DNA of 64,000 nt from Carya illinoinensis. Taxonomy: Eukaryota > Streptophyta > Magnoliopsida > Fagales > Juglandaceae. Made by a program: the position numbers and the translations under genes. Shown piece after piece: positions 10,096 to 22,689 of the stretch. The notes below the pieces were generated by a model that saw only the letters and a program-made list of their open reading frames with translations, did no database searches and had not been told where the DNA came from. The stretch lies in contig NC_056752.1 of the NCBI RefSeq assembly GCF_018687715.1, forward strand, positions 7,950,001 through 8,014,000. Reading direction: 5' to 3'. Each line of letters opens with the position of its first letter. Position 1 is the first letter of the stretch.

Positions 10096-13000
10096 TCAAG
10101 AGACTGATGTGTCTGGCTCCACATCTTCTGAAGCTGAAAGGTCATTGGCTTCTTTCTTGCCATCCCATTCACTGTTATTCATTGGAGACTCGGACCTCCT
10201 CTGCGACCCCGTCCCAAGCCTTCGCTTATGTTCTGAAATTTTTTCAAGGGAATCATATAAGGATCCAAGAGATATGAACCTGAACAAAATTATGACAGAG
10301 TCTAGCCAGAAATATTACTTTTACTAGTAATTGCATGACGAGTTATTGCCAAGAATTCTTCCCACTTGAATTTCCTAAGTTCCTTCTTCTCCTCCTGAGA
10401 AAGCTCGAAGTTGGGTTCCCTCCCACACATGAATGCAGCCCTGGATTATTGGAAAAAAAAAAGGGGACAAATGAGTTCAAACATACCGGTTACTAGTCTA
10501 TTTTGGCACATAATGTCTGCCCAAAAACTTCAGTAATGTACTAATTTCCTCTTTTCCCTTTGGCCTAATGATTTCCTTCTCCAATTTGGCCCAAGTAGAT
10601 CACACAATACAATGCCAACCATGAGAAACGCCAGAAGTCCAAAAGAATAGCAGAACTACTATAAGTAAGCAATTAATAAATCATGATAGAGATGGTATTC
10701 TTATCACAAGGTAGTCCAAAAGAATAGCAGACGAACTAAAATACCAATAGGTTTCGATTTGTTCCCTCCTTTTAATTTGACTGCTAATATTGTGTCACCA
10801 CTAGATTTTTCTTTCATCTTAACAGTCAGATTTTAGCTGAAAGTGCAGATTGAAGTTTATAGAAAGCTTAATATCCAAATTGATATGTTTGATAGTGTAA
10901 GGATAGAGTTTTCCTCCGAACTGGTTTGGAGGAAGTTAATCTATAAAAATGACAAGTGTCCATAGACAATTGACATACACATGCATTGTTAAAAGTCAAG
11001 TTAAAAACTTGTCACATGTCCCTTCATTAAAAAAGACACGTTTCTCGCAGGATCAATGGACACGTGCCAATTTTTAAAATGGGTTGAAGGAAGTTTCCTA
11101 GAATCCAATTTGGAGGAAAACTCAAGTTTAAGGAGAAAAGTGGATAATAGGGGGTAGTTTGTAGGTGACCAGTGTAATTATCACTAATAAAATCCGTGGA
11201 ACAAAATCTTATCCCCTTTTTGCTGAATTCACAACAAATCCACTCAGTGAGGGAAGTCAAGAGCGTACCCAAAAGACAAAAGAGAAAAAATGCTGAAAGT
11301 TAAAATAAAAAAGAAGTAAGAAAAAGAAAAAGCTGCAGACCAGATATTGAACAGCACGTTACATATTTGTATGTATCCTGACATATCATGTTAGTAGTAC
11401 CTATAAGTTTGTCAGTCATTTTGCCTAAATGTTTCTTAACCAGAAAAATACTCTCAAAGACTTACCATATAAATTCAACTAATAGTGTAGACTTTGCATA
11501 TTTTTTATCAATTGAAAGGCAGAAGATTAGACTTCCCGCTATGTTAACTGAAATTGCCAATTCAAGTAAGAAGAGTCAATTATCGGAAGACTTTAGGGAT
11601 CGCCCACATCCTTTACTATCCTTCTTGAAGGATGTGTCATATCGTCTCATTTCTACTAGTTTGCAGTTTCCAATATACTTATCTTTCGTACCGAATTGGT
11701 GTATTCAGATATTACAATTTCAGACCAATAAAAAATTACTTTCTGCTATAATGTGGCTACCAAAAGTAAGGGATTTTGCCAAATTTAAATCAGGGCAGAG
11801 AAATAGATTCTTAAAGCATGAAAAGTGAATTGAGCAACTTTCTTTTGGTTAGAAACATTATTTCAGGGTTGATTTTAGAATGATCTTTGTTTCCTTCTTC
11901 TTTTTTTTTTCTTTTTTTTTTTGGGCATTGGGTGTTCTGACTAATCTTGGAGGTGCAGAGGCTCTCAACAAAGAGCTTCATGCAAGTTCACCTCGGGTAG
12001 TTTAAGGGGAAATTTCCTCAATCCGATGACCCCCTAGAAATTGTTAGCACCTAATGGTTCAAATTTTAAACCAGGGGAGAGCATACTACCACCAAGACCA
12101 AGGCTCTTACCACTTGAGCCAACCTCTAGGGGTTGTAAAATGCTATATACAAGAGCAAATGTACAGAACTTAGCTAAGCTAATTGGTTTTTTTTTTTTTT
12201 TTTTTTCTTGGGGGGGGGGGGGGGGGGGGGGGGTTTACAGGTTTTTTCAGTCAACGTAGATCTTTTTCACATGTCATCCTAAGATTATCAATTCAGAAGT
12301 TTTTCAGTTTCAAAAAACATAAGCGTTTGTGTCTCTAGCTACAATAATTGGAAAGTGTAGAATAACTTCAGATGGCAATACAGAAGCAATCAGGAGGTTT
12401 TGGTTTTAGACACAGTTGCACAACATCATAAAGACCAATATGGTTTGATCTGAAGGTGCTATAATTTCAAAGAAAAGTGAGGCTCACAATCTTAGCAGGC
12501 ACTGCTCAAAACAGCAAGGAGGTCAATCATCAAATATAAACCAGGGCCATAGGTAGATAAAAAACACATAAGATTTGTGCAGCTACCACACAAACAGGGT
12601 TATGGTTTTTCAACTCATGCCAGCTGAGAAATGCACTATTCTTATTTTTCTTCTCTATTTGTCGTGGGGAGCAGGCGGTGATTAGTTCATTTTTCTTTAT
12701 ATAATTTCACTGTTATGTTATCTTTAATAGAACTCTTGCAAATAAAAAATCTTGTTATGAACAAAGGTTGAAATTCAGAGTTACCTGTCATACAAACGGG
12801 CAGCCTCTTCTTGTGAACCAACAGTTCCAAGGTGAATTTGTTTCTTATCAACTTTAATTGCTGCCTGCCATTTCATATTTTTGTAATAGACACCTCTCAT
12901 CAGACATGGTTCTTGGTTTTGAAAAAGCTTTCTCCTGTGTCGCTTTCTGCGTTTTATTGGTGGCCCTACAATAAAATAATCACAATAATAAGACTAACAT

Positions 13001-16000
13001 ATGTCAAGTTTTAGAACAGCCAGAAATCTTACAACATTTTACATGAATGAGATCCATAAGAAAGGGCTAAAGCATAGATCATTATACTTCGGAAAAAGAT
13101 AAAAGAGAAAAAGGAAACGCATTGCCCATGAGAGTCATATAAATCAAAATACAATCAAAACTATTAAACACGATGATGAAAGACACCTGCATCCAAAGTA
13201 TACAATGCTGTAACTCAATGGAACCATGCAACTAAACAAGGAAAATCTCCAACAGCTCAAAATATGGAATGGGTAAAACACTCTTCAAACCAGAAACATA
13301 GATATAAAAGTTTTCAAAAGATGTCCTCCAGCTTTTAAGACATCAATAATTTAAGAGGAAATGACTACTTTTGGAGAGTTTTAAATTTAATAAAATATAT
13401 GAAATTCTGTGTAGAAGACTCCTACTTCAGTTGTACTGAAAAGTTTTAGACTTTGACAGTACACGATGCTCTCACTCTTGGTGTCATGTCACCTAAATAA
13501 TTTTTTTGTTGGTTTACTTGATCATTAAAAAGCACGTGAAGCATGGGAATCCAATCTTGAAGCATAACTAAAGGACAATGGTTCTTAACACTGAAAGAAT
13601 GAGCAAGCAGAGGCCATAAAAGGTTTCCAGATGAATACCTAGTTTGTTCAAAGGATAGTCACACAGGAGCTACTGAGGAGGAAAAATGAAAAAGAATATA
13701 TGATTCAGAAAATACTGATAGCACGGTTTGTACTCTAGATGAGCAGTATGTGTTGATACCCTTAAAAAAGAACTCCTAAAATACTGAGTGTTGAGATCTT
13801 ATGAAGTTTCTGACACAGCATTGTTCAAACACCAAATTCATCAAATGCAATAAAGATTACATAACCAGATTTTTCAAACCAAGGGTACTTGATTGCTTGA
13901 AGTGGGGGATGTTGTCATATAAAGGCAGTTAAATTGTAGTGCTAATTTCGTCATCTTAATCTATGAGAACTGTTTTTATTCCAACCTCTTTCCTTCTTGT
14001 ATCACCTTCCTGGTTCATTATTTCTATTATCATCTCAGATCAATCTAGTAAAAATATTCCACAACAAACCATAATCAACTTATTTCATAATAAGAAAAAT
14101 AAGTTTTTAAGTTTTTCTCTTTAAGGTATCCAGCAATTACAATCTTTCTGTAGATTATCAAACAAAAGTTGACCAAAATTGATGAAAAATATCGCTGCTC
14201 TTTGTAGAAGAAATGGAGGAGCAAATTTAAGTTCACTCTGGCTTAATTAACTCAAGCATATTCAGAGCAGATAATTCACAGAACAACAAACCTGCAACTG
14301 GTTGAATGGGCTGCTCTTTGGATGAGCTTGAACCAGTTTCATTTGATGATCCAGGTCGTACTTTATTCTGGGAGACATAAAGTAAAAAGGTAAGCCCAAA
14401 GCATACAATAGAATCATACATCTTGCAAACACACAGCTGACTAGTTAGGAATTATGTCAATAAAGCACTAGTGTTTGCAAAACCAAGTCTGGGGCATCAA
14501 AATCCCAAAGTTTTAGGATTTGACACCTTAACAATCTGTTACTCCGAGCTTATCAAATCATGTTACCTAGAAGAACATTTTTGCGAAAAATAGAATGCCA
14601 GTCTCTAACAGACTTTCCAATATCCTATGGTGGATCATCATATCCTGAATCTCACTTTCTTGCTAATGATGGATTCATCATATCCTGAATCTCACCATAG
14701 CATTGTACACCATGTGCAAATACAGGAGAGGAAATATACACATTACCATCTAAATATTTTCAAACATGGTTTATGAAAGCATAAATATTTGTGATGAAAA
14801 GATCCCCAGGTTCCATTCAGCGACTAAGAGGAGAATAGCTATGTAGTTCTCATGATGATATTGTTCCACCATCCATTTTTCCCTTCACTTCTGTAGATTC
14901 GATCTCAGGGATTACTTCCATGATTGGATGCTGATGTAAATGGATATATGTTAATTTCTTAATTATGCCTAGTTAAGAAATCCTTATGAGATTCTTATGA
15001 CAGAAATATTAAATATATATGATCCACTATGAAGTCAGACCAACCCAGTTGTCAAGCAGCAGAATGAACTATTTTAACCAAGTAAATGGGATTGGAGGTT
15101 GGAATAACTTACTTGCAGAGCTAATCATTTTGCCACAAGTCACTAAGATCTATACATTAACGATGCAGTGGAACAAAACTACCATCTAGGGCCTAAAATT
15201 ATGAGGGAGGCCCATTATGCTTGGATGGCATTAGGCTGTGTCCACGAAAATAAAGTTGCATTGAAGGTTGATCCTAAAATATTCTGTTTAAGGCCCTGTT
15301 TGAATGTTGAGATGAAATGAGCTAAAATGAAAAATCTGTGAATAGTAGTGAAATGGTTTGTGAATAGTGGTGAAATGGTTTGAGTTAAGATGTTTTATGG
15401 AGTTTGGGAAAGGAGAGAAAAAAAAGTTGAATAAAAATATTATGAAGTTAAAATATTGTTAGAATATAATTTTTTAATATAATTTTTTTTTTGGGATTTA
15501 AAAACGCTGAATTCTTTTTTGTATTTTGTTTGGAAGTTTTGGAAAGTTATAATAATTAGGTAATGATTAGATGAAAAAAGGTGAAGATTTGAAATTGAAA
15601 AATGTTTGTGTTTTGGTGATGTTTGCATGTTGAGATCATCTCATCTCAACATCCAAACCAGCCCAGACAAAATTTCGGACAAAATAGTATGAATTATGGT
15701 GCAATGTGAAGACTTATCAAGGCAGATTAACAACAACTTCAATGCTCTATCTGATGCTGGTGGTTGAATAGATAAGGACTGATACTTCTTACCCCCACCG
15801 GCTGGTTGACATCATCTGAAGGTACTGGATGCACTCTGACAGGATTGTTAGTCTGGGTAGGATTTGCAGGAGCAGCTCCATTGAAAACCCTAGGAAGTGG
15901 AGCTACGAAGGAACTTCTCCCTGCAGAGGCCAATTAATTATGGTGATAAAACTAAATTCCAGTTCACCAGCATGTAATTATTTAGAATCTGTAACACAGA

Positions 16001-16195
16001 TTGAGTAGTAGCATTTACATTTAACTTCTACCAGAAAATTATCTTACCTACTCAACAAATAATGTTAATTACTCCGAGTTGGGCCAGCCATTGAGGACAG
16101 TCCAACAAAAGTACAAAATAATTTCAATGTATATATTTCAAAAAGTAATTACCAGAGCATAGCCCCAAAAGCTTGCGCCTTCGTAAGCTCACCAT
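10096..16195 (-). CDS. APD1: AP2/ERF-like transcription factor, At4g13040 homologue (six coding exons)
   Basis: Coding exons on the minus strand: 16153-16195, 15793-15920, 14292-14367, 12785-12965, 10319-10440, 10096-10232. All junctions are GT-AG, phases agree throughout, and the sum is 687 nt, or 228 residues. The protein begins MVSLRRRKLLGLCSG. It has a low-complexity Asn/Pro/Ser linker, a basic KRRKRHRRK nuclear-localisation-like stretch (about 87-95), and then one divergent AP2 domain (about 106-165: RGVYYKNMKWQAAIKV, LGTVGSQEEAARLYD, AAFMCGREPNFEL) that is split by the large 2344-nt intron. WEEFLAITRHAITSKK and an acidic Ser-rich tail follow. This matches the unusual single-AP2 protein At4g13040, reported in Arabidopsis as a positive regulator of salicylate-linked defence. 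The role in this plant is inferred. Confidence 0.93.
11900..12137 (-). mobile_element. tRNA-derived SINE in the AP2-like gene intron
   Basis: On the minus strand the element starts near 12137 with a tRNA-like head containing GGCTCAAGTGGTAAGAGC, an A-box-like sequence. About 40 bases later comes a degenerate B-box-like TTTGAACC. A tRNA-unrelated body follows, ending in an A-rich tail, seen as long T runs at 11901-11922 on the plus strand. This is the layout of a plant tRNA-derived SINE. It lies in the same orientation as the host gene, within the 2344-nt intron. Confidence 0.6.
12187..12233. repeat. T20-CTT-G24 homopolymer tract
   Basis: Twenty T, then CTT, then 24 consecutive G on the plus strand, inside an intron of the minus-strand AP2-like gene. 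The transcript would therefore carry a C24-AAG-A20 run. A second tract of the same design is at 16919-16952. Exact lengths may be affected by sequencing. Confidence 0.8.
15292..15664. repeat. Tourist-like MITE, 373 bp, in intron of the AP2-like gene
   Basis: Left end GGCCCTGTTTGAATGTTGAG, preceded by TAA; right end 'catccaaaccagccc'. It lies between coding exons 14292-14367 and 15793-15920. Its sequence matches the element at 62931-63306 in reverse orientation, including 'aattaggtaatgattagatg' and the 'gtttggaagttttggaaag' stretch. The right TAA duplication is no longer clear. Confidence 0.75.
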
Positions 16196-18110
16196 ATTTT
16201 GACTCAAACTTCTAATTAATGTACAATGGCCTGCTTTTCAACTTCTTTCACGTATCACATAGCTCCCTGGATCACAAAAGGAAGAACAATTGTGACAAAG
16301 GTACACATGACAACAAGTTTCAGACAGAAACTAATTGGAAATGACAACGATTTAATGCACTAAATACCAATTTGAAACCATTGAAAGAGATTATAAAAAC
16401 ATAGAAGCACATGTTATGATAAACATGAATAAAACAAAAAGAAATAAATATAGAGTGCTCATACACGAGTATAGAGAACAGCATCAGTTGAATATTACAG
16501 TTGCTGATATGACTGTTGGAGAACATGATCAAATTTACCACAAGAAACATCTTTCTGTTACTAGTATGTCATTTAGAAACAAGATTCCTACTGAAGGATA
16601 ACTTGCACTACTATATAGCCTTATTATAAAAATCCTTTATATATCATGCTTCATGTCTGCTCATCGAAGACATGGGAATTCCGTGTTTTGTTCAAGTTGT
16701 TATACCAGCAGGGTTACTTCATTGGTGATTTGCCTACTTCCAAAAAGTTAAGCTCAATACTATTGGCATAGACTCAAGGAGAACCTAAATGAATTACTAA
16801 CAGATGCGCTATTTCTTCTTTGGGAAGATTGTTGCACCTGGTCAGCACCGGCTATACTGGGTGCCATGGACTTTTCCACAAGCACACAAAAACAAAACTT
16901 GGGAAAAGAAATAGCCCCTTTTTTTTTCTTGGGGGGGGGGGGGGGGGGGGGGTGGTTGTGGTTGTGGTGCGTTGTAAGTAAACGGTTTACATATTAAATT
17001 GGCATTTGGTTACCAAGACTCTAAAAATCACATAAGCAAAGACCCAAGGCAATTTCTAAGGAATTAGTCTACATGATCATGAGTGGGATCAAATATCACC
17101 ATTCGGTCAAATCATCTTAAAGTTCACCCTAACATCGACTCCTGACATTCAAAATCATCTTGACAAGCTGCAAAGGACTGGCAGAAATTTAATATTTATG
17201 CCAGTTAGAAAGTTTCACCACCTAGATATCTCAGCGCCCAGACTAGAACAGGAATAAATATAAAATAACTGACAATAATTTCCCATTGAAGTTCCATAAA
17301 GAACCAAGCTTGCCTTCGACTTGTATGCATTTAAGGGGAAATAATGCGGTTGATCTTGAACTATCAAAAACAAAGCAATGCAAACACCAAAACCTTCCAT
17401 GGTTTGGGCCAATCTTCTTTCAGAGTTTCTGAAATTGGTGTATCAATTGGAAGTTAGTAGAAGGGTGGGAAACATAAAACCCAAAAAGTAATTAAAAAAA
17501 AAAAAAAGGCAGGTTAAATAATAAGCCGCCTAGTGATCCATTGTAATTTGCAGACTCTAATCACAAAACACTCATCATGCTAAACGGGATCAGTGTCAAG
17601 AGAAACCAACACAAACACCGAAAGAATCCCCTAGTAGAATTTCCTGATCTCTCTCCACAGAAACAAAGTCAACCCGACCAACATACCACCTTTGTTGGAG
17701 GCGTTAATCGTAAAGACAAGCCCAAATGCACAAGCACAAAATAGAGTCCAACAACACGCTTGTAGGGGCCAAAACACAAGAATCAAGAAATCCAGAGAGC
17801 CAAAATAAGAAACGGGAGACTTGTCTGCCGTCAACGCAGAATGCTCACGACCAAAGACCCAGCAGACAAGTCAAGAACGGACTACCCAAATGGAAGAACA
17901 GGAACAAAGCCACTAGAAAGAGAAAGAAGCAGGCATTGTTTGTACCAGAAGAGGCAGGGTAGGCGGCGGCTGAGGGAGCGTGGAATCTGAGGGGAATCGC
18001 AAAGGTGGTTGGTAAGAAAATCCGTAGCAAAGTGCAAAGGGATTTAGGATTTTAGGAAGGAAAGGTGGTGAGTGAGTAAAAAAGAGAGGAGATAGAGAGA
18101 GAAAGAAGAG
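16196..18110 (-). other. 5' UTR, probable leader intron and proximal promoter of the AP2-like gene
   Basis: There is no in-frame ATG upstream of 16195. A CT-rich stretch on the minus strand (about 18060-18115) resembles a plant transcription start and leader. A possible donor after CCTCTTCTG at about 17946 and a possible acceptor ATTAG at about 16212 would define a leader intron of roughly 1.7 kb. These sites are inferred by eye. A T9-CTT-G22 tract lies inside it at 16919-16952. Confidence 0.4.
16919..16952. repeat. T9-CTT-G22 homopolymer tract
   Basis: Same layout as the tract at 12187-12233: T run, CTT, then 22 G, followed by 'tggttgtggttgtgg'. It lies in the probable leader intron of the AP2-like gene. 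Confidence 0.8.
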
Positions 18111-18119
18111 ATTATGTAT

Positions 18120-20690
18120 TAAGTTTGTGGCTCATGCATCTACCACCTTTTGTTTTTATGTTTCTCTTTCTCATTGTATGGAGAGGAGGGTGGTGTTGGA
18201 GGTGGTTTAATGGTGTCTTGAGAGGAAAATAGTCTTTTAGAGAGAGAGAGAGAAGGTTGAATACGAGCAGGAGACAGTACGTATGGCTTTCCTATGTACT
18301 TTAGTTGGGTTGGTTTCCCGTGCTGCCCTTTCCAAGCTTTGTGCAACACATTGTTTAACTTTGTTGGAATTACTATATCACCCTTTAAAAAATCTATTCA
18401 TCATGACGTAATATTAGATAATAAACTTATAAATAAAATAAAATAAATAATCTCCAATCATTTAATATCACATTATAAAATAATAAAAAAATGATAAAAA
18501 TTAAGATAATAAATAACATTACTCTTTATTTTATATACAGTACCCTTTCCATTTCTACAGCTTTACAATTATATGCTTTTTATTCAGAACAATTTTATAT
18601 AGGTTTTTCTGTAAAAAGGCTTTTTTTTTTTTATTTTTTACCAAAATAAGAGTTTATAAATAAAATTAGGAATCTTGTTCGGTAGAAAAAAAAATCAAAG
18701 ATAAGTGTTATATATACTTATATTTTAATTTATATTTTTACTTATAGTACTCATTTTATTAGTTTTCTTGCAAAATTTAAATAGAAAAAATAAAATATTA
18801 AAAAAATAAAAAAATAAAAATGCTAAAAAAAAATATTTGTGTATAAAAAATCAATAGACTCTCTTGGGAGTCTATCATTTTCCTTATAAATTTTGACTCA
18901 ACAAAAACAAAAGTCAAATCATATTCAAAATTTAAATATTAGTTGTCATAATTTTAAATGCTGATAATATTTATTTTCTTTAAATTTTCTACAAATAAGT
19001 TCTTGTATTCCAAACCAACTGATGGGAAAGCATGTGCATTGCCTTAATGATCCTTGACATAAGTGTTTTTCAATTAAGGGTGTTTGTGACATTTTACATA
19101 TATTTAATGCTTATATTTGTATGGAGGGCAAAATGACACTAAAACTTGAAAATAGAATCTCAATTACATTACATCAAAGCTTTATTGATTTATTATAAAT
19201 TCAATTATTTTCAAGTTTTACATAAAATAGGCACCAAAGGTAGTGTTGGCTACATGATATATGAGATCCCAAATAAAGAATTTTTCAAAAGCTTACATAA
19301 TCATTTAACTATTAATAGCATTTTTTTATTGACAAATAAATAGAAATGACTTATAAAGCATGTCTTGGCTCATAAGATAATGACGACGGTGATGATGATG
19401 ATGATGATGATGAGTATAAAATTTGTGTTAAAATTGTTATTTATCTCTAATACTCATTTAAAAAACAAATAAAGTATACCATTAAAAATATAATTTTTCC
19501 ATCTAAGTTTCAAGTTTATATATTTTTTTTAAAGAAAATACACGGAGTTTGTATACTTTAAGATAGTAAGTATCATCTCTCATAAAACTCGTGTCAAGTT
19601 TAGATGCCTAGATTTAAAATTCAAATTCTCTATCTAACTAGGTTTTAAATTTGAATTTCAAATTATATTAAAAAGAAAAAAAAATTGAAATCATGGTATT
19701 GATTTGAAATTTAAATTCTTTATTTAATTTTAAATAAAGAAAAGTGTTATCGTGACAAAGTGATTTAAAAAAAAAAAAAAAACAAACTTATAAAATATAG
19801 TGACAATATTAACCTTTTATGAGTGTCACAAAACCTCATATTAAATTAATTATTAAATAAAAGGGAATGGCAAGATAGTCATTTAAGAGAAACCCCTATT
19901 AACCCATGTACGAAAAACTCTTTTTTTTTTTTTTACTTGATATTGAAAATAATGGGGGGTGGGGATTGAATGGGGATTGTTGGAATTGTGAAGGCTAAAA
20001 CAGAGGTGCAAATAAATGATTATTTAGCGTGAGCTGGTTGGTAGCCCAGCGAGGAGCACCGAGTCACCGACGAGACGAAACGAGGATTGGGTGGGCAGCA
20101 TTCCTTCCCTCTCCATATACATCAACTTTGTAGATAATAATGTCTTGCCAACCCCAACCTTATAATCCCCCCAACCTTTACCCATTTAAATTATAATAAT
20201 ATAGTATATACTCTATTTAAAAAATAATGTATTCATTATTAAAGAATATTTTTTTATACGAATCTTATATTTATTCATTATTTTTAATGGAAGTATACAA
20301 CGACGCTTACATATTCTATAATTATATTTAATATTTTTTAAAATTAATTCTATAATTTAATTTTTTTAATATTATATCTCATTTTTTTTCAAAATGAACG
20401 TGCGGCACTTACATAATTTATAACTATATTTAATATTATTCTAATTCTTATTATTATTTGCTAACAATGTTGGTAAATGGGATCCTCTCATTTCATTGTC
20501 CAAGCTTGTGTGTATGATGTATTTGATAAAGTATTTACATGATATAATTTAATTTAAAAGATAAATTTAAATCTTATAAATCAAATATTGCTATTTAAGT
20601 AATATTGTTGGTGTGCTATATACACTAACTTCAGAATGAAATAAGTTTATTTACTATTTTATAAAACAATTTGTACGATATTTTTATGAG
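18120..20690. other. AT-rich intergenic; (GAT)n microsatellite and poly-T tracts
   Basis: No gene recognised. There is a GAT trinucleotide run at about 19391-19413, A/T homopolymer runs near 18622 and 19921, and an AT-rich repeat at about 18395-18530 related to sequences at 47300-47480 and 50870-50950. Confidence 0.5.
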
Positions 20691-20853
20691 TAATTTTACA
20701 TATAATCGTAAAGTACATAAATGTCACATAATCGTTTTGAAAAAGAGTATAATTTATTATTAAAAAATTAATTTTTTCAAATAAATCTCATATTTTATTT
20801 ATTTTTTAAAAAATAATTATTCTCTGATTGAACAATTTATAATTATAAATATC
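20690..20853. repeat. AT-rich MITE family A copy
   Basis: One of a family of about 150-190 bp elements beginning near 'gtaat.ttac.tataatcgta', with a 'taataaattttattttt'-like centre, and ending 'acaatttataattataaatatc'. Other copies in the window are at about 22318-22497, 22535-22678, 26922-27029, 44400-44577, 48586-48757 and 49680-49796. Confidence 0.55.
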
Positions 20854-20929
20854 TATTTTCTATTTTTATATATTTTTTGGGTCATCGATATTTCTATATT
20901 TGAATGTTGTATGTTTATTTGTTGGGGTC

Positions 20930-21215
20930 CCCCAAAGGGCGAGGTGGTATAGGCTAGTAGAGCGTATAGCCGATTGCCACAAATGCGGCAGTCGCCTAAA
21001 GTGAATGCACTGCTCCCTACTACGTACCAGGAAGCGCTATCTACGATTAGTATAGGATAAAGTCAAACATGAACAGCCGATGCAAAATCACCGTACTCCA
21101 CACGTGTGGCACAGTGGCAACCTAGCCGCGTCCAAACATGGCGTCACGCACACATATTTGCCGAAAGTAGCCGCACGATGATTTGACCTTTTTCGTGTTG
21201 ACTCTTCCACTATTA
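20930..21215. other. GC-richer island with a G-box palindrome, no gene seen
   Basis: Within a long AT-rich desert this block has near-balanced base composition. It contains the 12-bp palindrome CCACACGTGTGG (around 21100) with an ACGT core, and a TTGACC W-box-like site near 21184. No open frame or splice context was found. It could be a displaced promoter, a repeat remnant or part of a non-coding RNA gene. Confidence 0.35.
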
Positions 21216-21849
21216 TTTTGTATGTCATGACTCATTTTATCTTGGTTTTGCGTGCATGTTGGAATGAAATGATACATTTATAAATAATAATAAAATAATT
21301 TAAATTAGGAAATTTTATGAAATTTTAAAAAAATAAAAATAGATTAAACTATTGTAAGAATATTATTTATTATTTTTATTTTTATTTTAGAATTTAAAAA
21401 TATTGAATTATTTTTTATTTTTTATTTAAAATTTTTTATTTATAATATTTAAATATTGAAATAAAATGGGAAGTAACAGGCCTAACTCATATAATAATAC
21501 TTCCCTCTTGTTTTAAGATATGAATAAATTATTCATAGAGGTTGGATGTTGAAGGCCCCACCGCATATAATTTATATTACGAGAGTACTTAATAATTTTT
21601 TCTCTCAAATACCTCCTTAAACATTAACATTAAAAATGTTTATCAGTCACATTTTTTTTAATTAATATATTACTCTAGAGAAAAATTCTATTATCAATTC
21701 GAAGCTTAAACATATTTAATGAAGTATTTACATGACATAATTTGATTTAAAAAATAAAATTTAAAATTTAAATATTACAAACTAAATTTTACTATTTAAG
21801 TAATGTGGATGATGTGCTCTATATATTGTGAGAATATAATAACTCAAGT

Positions 21850-22017
21850 TTTGCTACATACAAATATAGTCGTGTACTAATCTACGTATTAATACTTATT
21901 CATTTATATTCAAAATTTAAATTAATATTATTTTCAATAAAATCTATCTTTTGATCAATTATATTAGATTAATGCACATATTAATACGTAATTGTGTTTA
22001 TAACTAAATTTTTCTAT
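21850..22017. repeat. AT-rich MITE family D copy
   Basis: Reads 'ttgctacatacaaatatagtcgtgta' at the left and 'taattgtgtttataactaaatttttc' at the right, similar to 3848-4013 and, inverted, to 30018-30190. Confidence 0.55.
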
Positions 22018-22317
22018 ACATGTACGTAATATGCACGCATGGATGTATAATCACTATGTTGACTTAGTCCTATTTGGTTCGCCAAGTTTGAGATTATCGT
22101 AAGGGATAAGAAATCTTTTGGAAAGGACGTATTGACAATGTTTCCAATGACATATTAGTCTTCAGAAAAACGTTGAGAACAAGTTCCATCCATTAGTACT
22201 TAGACAAGGCTAAAAAAAAAAAAACAGAAAAAAGAGAGACAAATATACATTTTAATTTAATTTAACAAATATTCACCTCGATTAAAATTGTTTAGGATCC
22301 AATTGATTTTGCAGTAT

Positions 22318-22678
22318 GAGAAATGAATGATATTTATAGTAATAAAGTGTCTAAATGATGCACAATTATTTTAAAAAAATAAATAAATATGAGACTTATA
22401 AAAAAAAGTTAATTGTTTAATAATGGAACCTACTTCTTTTAAAAAAGATGTGCAAAACTTACATTATCCATGACTCATACATCTAGCATTATTCTTTCAA
22501 AAGCTATAAATACGTAATAAGGGTTTTGAAAAAAGAGAAATGATATTTACAGTTGTAAATATAGAAATGTACATGAAATCTATATGAAAAAATTAAATTT
22601 TTAATAATAAATTTTATTTTTTTAAATAATTACACGATACCTTTTTATTTTATTACTGTATGTAATATTTATCTTTAA
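22318..22678. repeat. Two tandem copies of MITE family A
   Basis: Two family A elements lie head to tail (about 22318-22497 and 22535-22678), each with the 'agttaattgtttaataatgg' or 'attaaatttttaataata' centre typical of the family. They are separated by about 40 bases. Confidence 0.5.
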
Positions 22679-22689
22679 AAAACACGCAC

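Noticed and set aside
17726..18030. Overlapping open frames on both strands near the AP2-like gene leader
   Set aside because: They fall in the probable 5' UTR; the conserved start MVSLRRRK lies downstream at 16195.
20930..21215. GC-richer island considered as a tRNA or rRNA fragment
   Set aside because: No cloverleaf boxes or rRNA motifs could be found.
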